From assembly GCA_016874945.1 (NCBI GenBank), contig VGSO01000093.1, positions 1 through 9,462 of the forward strand: 9,462 bases of DNA, read 5' to 3'. This DNA comes from Deltaproteobacteria bacterium. Its GTDB lineage: Bacteria > Desulfobacterota > Desulfobaccia > Desulfobaccales > 0-14-0-80-60-11. Below are positions 5,078 through 9,462 of the stretch, one piece after another (position 1 is the first letter of the stretch; every line of letters begins with the position of its first letter). The notes under the pieces were generated by a model. That model saw nothing but the letters and a program-made list of their open reading frames with translations, was not told the origin of the DNA and made no database searches. The translations under genes and the position numbers were made by a program.

Positions 5078-8000
5078 TTAGAAATAAAAACCCAGTCTGA
5101 ACATAAACCGCCGTTGCGAAGGGAATTCAGGATCGCGCCGGGGCTCCAAAGAGTAAAAGGGGGTGCGGTTGAACAGGTTCTGGACCTCAAAGAGGGCGAA
5201 GCCCCGCTTATCGGGGAACTCCCGGCCCAGGGTGAGATTCATGATAACAAAGGGGTTGTACGCTTCATGTCCAATAATTTTACCGAACTGCGTCACCAGT
5301 AGCGGGGTTATCCGGGCCAGCCATCCAGTGTGGTGCAGGTAAGAAAGGCTGAAAAAGGTGTTGAGTTCCCAAAAGTCCTGGAGGTTATCTGAAAACTGGA
5401 AAGAAAGGTCAGGTACGATTCTTTTGCCCGCCACCCCCAGGGACAGCCCCAGGGAGGTGGTGAGGATGCGGTTCAGGACCAGGGAGCCCTGATAGCGCTT
5501 CCAGGTTTGCCAAAACGGGTCGCCTGGGATACCGGGCCAAGGGTTGGCAAAAAAAGGAGTGGAGATCCGCAGGGCGTTCAGGCGCAGGGTGGAGAAGGTC
5601 TTGGGGTCCCAGTGGGCTTCCCAGGCAAACCCGGCCTGGCGCACATCCGACCCCGAAGGGGAGTCAATGGCCCAGGGGAAGCCGGCCACCTCAGACGGCA
5701 GTAGAATAGGTTGGACCGCCAAGTGGCTGGTCAAGTGGCGCTCCGCCACGGCGCGCAAGACGTGCTGGGTGTTTCCCACCCCGAACTGGAAATTGGCCCC
5801 GAAGCGGGGGCTCCACACTGATTGATAGAAGGTTCCGGGAAAGCCCGCGGCGTCCTTCTGGAAGGTTTTGAAGAGGCCCAGCTCCAGCACCAGGTTCTGG
5901 CGCACCCGCCAGTAATCCTGGAGGTAAAAGCTGCGGGACCAAAAGGGCGGCCGGTCATCAGCGCTGTAAACGGTTCCCACCCCTGCCACGTCAATACGAA
6001 ACTGTTGGCTGATATTGGCGGCAAAGTAATCAAAGCCGGCGATGAGGCTGTGCTCCCCCAGGAAAGGCAGGACCAGGTGCTGTTGAAGCTGGATGTTATC
6101 GAACTCTTGATCAAAAGAGCCGGGAAAGAGCAATCCGCCCAAGACATCGCGGGTGAAGAAGTGAAAGGGGATTTTGTTATGGGAAAAATAGGCTAGAAAA
6201 GCCGACCGGGGATTAAAGCGGTGATAGTAAGCCAGCTCATAAAGGTGGGAGCGCAGGTTTATGCCATTGGACAGGACCAAGCCCGGGAAGGGTGTGCTAT
6301 CGCTTCTAATTTTTACGTCGGCGTATTCAAAAAGGCCGGTGAGCGTGCCCCCGACCGTGGGCTCCCATTTGGCGTTGGCCTCGACACTGTATGACTGGTT
6401 GCTGCCGCTGAAGGAAAGAACATCGGTAGTCGTCGGCCGTCCCAAGGGGTCCTCGGTGAATCTCCCAAAGACCTCGAAGGCCGCCCCGGGTGCGCCCCCG
6501 TAAGCCACTCCCTGGTGATCCTGGCGCAGTTTACTCCCTTCCGCGGCCCCGATGCCTCCGGTAACGCCGATCCTGGCGTATGGCATCTCGAACATGGGGG
6601 CGTAATCCCGGGTCAATCCCAGGGCCTCGGTCCCCCGGAATTGCAGACTTTGGAAAGTGGCCTGATTAGCGGGCGAAAGCACCCGGAACAGGGCCGCCTC
6701 GGTGTTGGCGGTGCCCAGGAGCAGGCCGGCGGTAAGAAATGGGGCTGCAGAACCGGACCGGGCCGCGGCCATGACGTCCCGCAGGAACAGGTGGGCCGAG
6801 CTGTTGAAAGGCTCATACTTGACGGCGGTCACCGCCTTGCTGAAAGCCCAGTCCGTCAAGCCCAACTGCTGATAGGCTCGGGCCAGGCTGACGTTGCGCA
6901 CCGCCAGGTCCCGGTCCAGGGATTGGCGGCCGCGGAAGATGGCCACGTTGTCGTTCAGTTCGATGGACTTGTTGATCTCCTGAATGGCTTCCCCCGGCCG
7001 GTTCAGGTCGGTGAGGGCAATGCCCCTGTACAGGTGCGGGGTGGGGTCCTTGGGATCCAGGGTCTTGGCATAGTCCCACACTTCCAGGGCCCGGTCAAAA
7101 GACCGGCTCTGGTACAGGGCCTTGCCCAGTTCGCTCTGGTAAAGGGAGACCCGGGGCTCCAGCAGGGTGGCGGTGAGCATTTCCTCCAGCCCCAGGTTGT
7201 AGCGCCGGTGGCGGAACTGGTAAATGGCCAGCCCCAGATGCGGCTCGCCCAAGCGGGGGTTGACCTTAACAGCCTCCTCCCACAATTTCTGGGCGCCTTC
7301 AAAGTCCCGGTATCCCAGGCGCACGAACCCGGCCAGGGAAAGGACAGTCCCGTCTCGCGGCGCCAGCCGCAGGGCCCGGTTGATGGTCTTCTGCGCCCGG
7401 GAAAGATAATCTGAACCAAGCCAGATCCGGGCCAGGTACACGTAGGCATCCACAAAACGCGGGTCCGCGGCTGCCGCTTTCTCCAAATACTGGATGGCCG
7501 CGGGGAGATCGAAGACTGCCATTTTCACCAGGCCCATGGTCAGGAGGGCCAGGGGCGAGTTGGGGGATTCCGACAGGGCGGTGGCGGCTTGGGCCTGGGC
7601 CGCCTCTTTCTTGTTTTGGATCAGGTAAATCTGGGCCAGCAAGGCGTGGGGCAGCCCGTATGGGGGCCCTTTGCGGCTGATGGCTTCCAGGGCGGTCCGG
7701 GCCTGATCCACCCGACCGGCCAGAAGGGCGAAATAGCTGGCCATGGACACCAGCAGCGCATTGGGCGGGAGCCGGTAAGCCATTTGCATGGTTTCCAGGG
7801 CCCCGCCCGCGTCCCCCAGCCGGTAGCGGGCCAGGGCCAGGCCGATGATGGCCCGCTCGTCCACCTGGCGCACCCGCCGGAAATACCCCAGGGCCTCTTC
7901 CGGAGCATGCTTCTGGAGGGCGATCCAACCCAGCAAAGTAAAGGCCCGGCCGTTGTCAGGATTTATCGCCAGAATGGCTTCGGCTATCTGTCGGGCTTCT

Positions 8001-8791
8001 TCCAAGCGGCCATCATCATAGGCGCGCTCTCCTTCCTGGACCATGGCGGCCAGATTAGGCGGGGGGTTGGCGGGGGCCCGGGTTTCTCCCGGCTGAGGGG
8101 TAAGAGGCAGGTCCCGGAAACTGAAAATACCTGGATAATAGAGGGACCATTGCACCGCGTCCGCAGGTTGCACCAGCACCTGCTTGGTGGGGGCCTGGCC
8201 CGGCACCACAAAGCCCTCCTCCCCCGGCCGGAGGCAGACTTCCCCGTAAGCGTTGGCCAGGCAGATGCTGCCTTCCAGGAGGATGACCCGGGCGGCCCCG
8301 TCCTGGCCCACCCGGATGTTGATCTCGGTGCCCCGGATGGTGGCGGTGGCTGCCGGGGTTTCCAGTTCAAACTGGAATTTTTCCCGCTTGTTGCGCAGCC
8401 AGATTTCTCCCTGGGGAACCTGGTAAATGCTGGTGGGAGGCGCCTTGGGGGCGGCGGGGGTCACCTCTCCGGGCCGCAGGCGGGGGGAAGGCGCCACACT
8501 CTTAAGGATTAACAGGGTCTTTTCATTGAGCCGGACCTGGCTTTCATCCGCGCAAAGCACCGCAGCTTGGGACGCGGCCCCGGTCCTTAAGGCATCCCCT
8601 TCAAAAATCTCTTGATGAAGCCGGGCGGATTCCCACCGAAGGGCGCCGGCCCGGCGCACCTGCACCTCGCCCTGGCACAGGATGAGCCGGCCTGCAGGCG
8701 GCGGCTCGGCGTCTGCCAGGGTCGCCCCCCAGCACAGGGAAATCATCAATACTAATTTCCCTATTAGACTTAGCCACTTGCCGCAGCGCAT
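5078..8791 (-). CDS. Exported FecR-domain, TPR-repeat, outer-membrane beta-barrel fusion protein
   Basis: A 1237-residue envelope protein. Residues 1-28 are a signal peptide (MRCGKWLSLIGKL, hydrophobic core, ADA cleavage region). About 60-180 is a FecR-type domain (FEGDALRTG 63-71, ATIRGTEINI 150-159, LLEGSICLA 171-179). About 246-670 is a run of roughly a dozen TPR-like helical hairpins (such as AINPDNGRAFTLLGWIAL near 275-292). About 690-1237 alternates polar and hydrophobic residues like a large beta-barrel. It has QNLFN near 1204-1208, as in TonB-dependent receptor C-termini, and ends in Phe as outer-membrane proteins do. No plug domain is visible, which argues against an ordinary TonB receptor. 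TPR plus barrel recalls polysaccharide exporters such as BcsC or PgaA. The ATG at 8791 is preferred over 8839 because AAGGAGG lies 5 bases before it and the signal peptide begins there. It is first in the run leading to the PqqD-like genes. Confidence 0.9.
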   Translation of the reverse strand: MRCGKWLSLIGKLVLMISLCWGATLADAEPPPAGRLILCQGEVQVRRAGALRWESARLHQEIFEGDALRTGAASQAAVLCADESQVRLNEKTLLILKSVAPSPRLRPGEVTPAAPKAPPTSIYQVPQGEIWLRNKREKFQFELETPAATATIRGTEINIRVGQDGAARVILLEGSICLANAYGEVCLRPGEEGFVVPGQAPTKQVLVQPADAVQWSLYYPGIFSFRDLPLTPQPGETRAPANPPPNLAAMVQEGERAYDDGRLEEARQIAEAILAINPDNGRAFTLLGWIALQKHAPEEALGYFRRVRQVDERAIIGLALARYRLGDAGGALETMQMAYRLPPNALLVSMASYFALLAGRVDQARTALEAISRKGPPYGLPHALLAQIYLIQNKKEAAQAQAATALSESPNSPLALLTMGLVKMAVFDLPAAIQYLEKAAAADPRFVDAYVYLARIWLGSDYLSRAQKTINRALRLAPRDGTVLSLAGFVRLGYRDFEGAQKLWEEAVKVNPRLGEPHLGLAIYQFRHRRYNLGLEEMLTATLLEPRVSLYQSELGKALYQSRSFDRALEVWDYAKTLDPKDPTPHLYRGIALTDLNRPGEAIQEINKSIELNDNVAIFRGRQSLDRDLAVRNVSLARAYQQLGLTDWAFSKAVTAVKYEPFNSSAHLFLRDVMAAARSGSAAPFLTAGLLLGTANTEAALFRVLSPANQATFQSLQFRGTEALGLTRDYAPMFEMPYARIGVTGGIGAAEGSKLRQDHQGVAYGGAPGAAFEVFGRFTEDPLGRPTTTDVLSFSGSNQSYSVEANAKWEPTVGGTLTGLFEYADVKIRSDSTPFPGLVLSNGINLRSHLYELAYYHRFNPRSAFLAYFSHNKIPFHFFTRDVLGGLLFPGSFDQEFDNIQLQQHLVLPFLGEHSLIAGFDYFAANISQQFRIDVAGVGTVYSADDRPPFWSRSFYLQDYWRVRQNLVLELGLFKTFQKDAAGFPGTFYQSVWSPRFGANFQFGVGNTQHVLRAVAERHLTSHLAVQPILLPSEVAGFPWAIDSPSGSDVRQAGFAWEAHWDPKTFSTLRLNALRISTPFFANPWPGIPGDPFWQTWKRYQGSLVLNRILTTSLGLSLGVAGKRIVPDLSFQFSDNLQDFWELNTFFSLSYLHHTGWLARITPLLVTQFGKIIGHEAYNPFVIMNLTLGREFPDKRGFALFEVQNLFNRTPFYSLEPRRDPEFPSQRRFMFRLGFYF

Positions 8792-8796
8792 AAGGG

Positions 8797-8803
8797 CCTC
8801 CTT
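8797..8803 (-). promoter_or_regulatory. Ribosome binding site fixing the start of the FecR-TPR-barrel gene
   Basis: AAGGAGG on the minus strand, 5 bases before the ATG at 8789-8791. It decides between this start and an upstream in-frame ATG at 8839, which would add 16 residues in front of a normal signal peptide. Confidence 0.85.
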
Positions 8804-8881
8804 GGCAGCCTTTGCCGGATAACCGGGCTCAAACGACAAACAATTTTATCAAGGTTTCAAGCCCTACGACTTCCTCCTTAT

Positions 8882-8907
8882 TTTCGGCCTCCGTCAGAGC
8901 GCCGAAA
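8882..8907. other. Hairpin in the presumed 5' leader of the barrel gene
   Basis: TTTCGGC (8882-8888) pairs with GCCGAAA (8901-8907). Inside, CTC (8889-8891) pairs with GAG (8897-8899), leaving one bulged base. No U tract follows on the minus strand, so it is more likely a leader structure or operator-like dyad than a terminator. Confidence 0.35.
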
Positions 8908-8938
8908 TAACTTTACATCAAGACAATATATATAATAA

Positions 8939-9118
8939 AACTCAACAACTATAGGCTTATCCGAATTTCAGTATAGGGGAGCAAAAGCACAATTACCATA
9001 CTTTGGAGACTTAAATCAAGAAAAAGAAAGCGAGAATTTGAAAGAAGGAAAATTTATTATTAGAAAAGGTTTTAGAGGAAAATTCATCTTAGCTATGAAG
9101 ACAAATTTGGTATATTAA
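8939..9118 (+). pseudogene. Possible decayed coding remnant
   Basis: A plus-strand frame stays open for 59 sense codons and ends in TAA at 9116-9118, despite a base composition rich in stop-codon letters. Its conceptual product is protein-like, with segments such as QLPYFGDLNQ and GKFIIRKGFRGKFIL. There is no ATG until 22 bases from the end and no ribosome binding site, and an in-frame TAA lies directly before it. It could be a 5'-truncated gene remnant or a chance open frame. I assign no family. Confidence 0.2.
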
Positions 9119-9140
9119 TTTGATTCCGGTTGGGTAAAAA

Positions 9141-9416
9141 TTATTCAGGCCAGACCCGAACCCCATCCCAAAACGAGCGCTCCAGGGAAAAAACCTGATT
9201 ATTTTCATCGGCAATTTGATAGTTCAAAGGGTCTTCCCCCAGCATTTCCGCCCATTCTTCCAGGGCGTCCACGGGGTCCAGGGAGCCCAGCCAGGGGCGG
9301 GCCGAAAACTCCTCCTTAAACCCCCAATGGCGCAAAAACTCCCGGGGGTTGTCCTCGTCCAGCACCAGGTAGGACTGGAAGCCGTCATGATAGCGGATAA
9401 CAATAGCGCAAGCCAT
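9141..9416 (-). CDS. Hypothetical protein, 91 residues
   Basis: A small acidic soluble protein that I do not recognise. It starts MACAIVIRYHDGFQSYLVL, is rich in Asp, Glu and Trp (four Trp, two in SFWDGVRVWPE at the end), and has no signal peptide, membrane segment or cysteine pair. It looks like a compact mixed alpha/beta domain. The ATG at 9414-9416 has AAGGAG at 9423-9428, 6 bases upstream, which supports a real and complete gene. It is separated from the barrel gene by about 350 AT-rich bases, so it is probably a separate transcription unit and no functional link is implied. Confidence 0.75.
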   Translation of the reverse strand: MACAIVIRYHDGFQSYLVLDEDNPREFLRHWGFKEEFSARPWLGSLDPVDALEEWAEMLGEDPLNYQIADENNQVFSLERSFWDGVRVWPE

Positions 9417-9462
9417 TAAGGTCTCCTTTCTGCAGTAATTTTATGCTAAAGTATTTCCACTG

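Larger units (their letters stand above)
8792..9140. other. AT-rich intergenic region upstream of the barrel gene
   Basis: The 349 bases between the barrel gene and the 91-residue gene contain no gene with a convincing start. The part from about 8905 to 9135 is strikingly rich in A and T. The promoter of the main operon should lie here, but I cannot pick out a clear -35/-10 pair. TTGTTG and several TATATA/TATATT words (about 8926-8950, minus strand) are the nearest candidates, with poor spacing. A hairpin (8882-8907) and an isolated TAAGGAGG (8874-8881, minus strand) without a good start codon after it also lie here. Confidence 0.6.

Noticed and set aside
5078..6800. Ordinary TonB-dependent receptor
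   Set aside because: The C-terminal barrel and QNLFN motif fit, but no plug domain or TonB box is visible before it; a TPR array occupies that place.
6515..8512. Long plus-strand open frames (6515-7414 and 7589-8512) opposite the FecR-TPR-barrel gene
   Set aside because: They lie wholly antisense to a convincing gene, have no domain resemblance, and arise from GC-rich codon bias that leaves the opposite strand open.

Overview
The window looks like chromosome from a Gram-negative bacterium, most likely a deltaproteobacterium in the broad sense (Desulfobacterota-like). This is inferred from GC-rich coding DNA, strong AAGGAGG-type ribosome binding sites, an outer-membrane barrel protein, a CHASE2 cyclase and a FecR-domain protein. 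No rRNA or tRNA was seen, so the taxonomy is a guess. All six convincing genes lie on the minus strand, so transcription runs from high to low coordinates.

Layout in transcription order: a 91-residue protein of unknown function (9141-9416); an AT-rich gene-poor gap (8792-9140); a 1237-residue exported protein with FecR, TPR and outer-membrane beta-barrel parts (5078-8791); two paralogous small proteins with a PqqD-like fold and the same C-terminal tail, one with a signal peptide (4407-4967) and one without (3800-4294); a radical SAM enzyme with a short SPASM/Twitch-type C-terminus (2704-3798); and a CHASE2 class III adenylate cyclase (667-2661). The last 666 bases downstream of the cyclase hold no gene but are packed with inverted repeats.

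The central observation is the trio at 2704-4967. Two proteins of otherwise divergent sequence share a PqqD/RRE-like segment and end in exactly the same pattern, VDLNQ-x5-YKIPPR. Seven of the eleven shared tail codons differ synonymously, so the tail is kept by selection on the protein. The second protein is separated by one base from a radical SAM gene with a SPASM-like CX12GX4C signature. This resembles a ribosomally made, post-translationally modified peptide (RiPP) system in which leader recognition domain and substrate tail are fused in one polypeptide. That function is inferred and I do not recognise the system by name.

A working model: the radical SAM enzyme modifies the tails in the cytoplasm, the signal-peptide-bearing paralogue is exported, the FecR-TPR-barrel protein acts in the periplasm and outer membrane as receptor, scaffold or exporter, and the CHASE2 cyclase turns an envelope signal into cAMP. 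Gene order, one-base coupling of the small protein with the radical SAM gene, and short spacers support an operon. The two 110-112 base spacers flanking the first small gene carry a related hairpin block that may be a shared regulatory or processing element.
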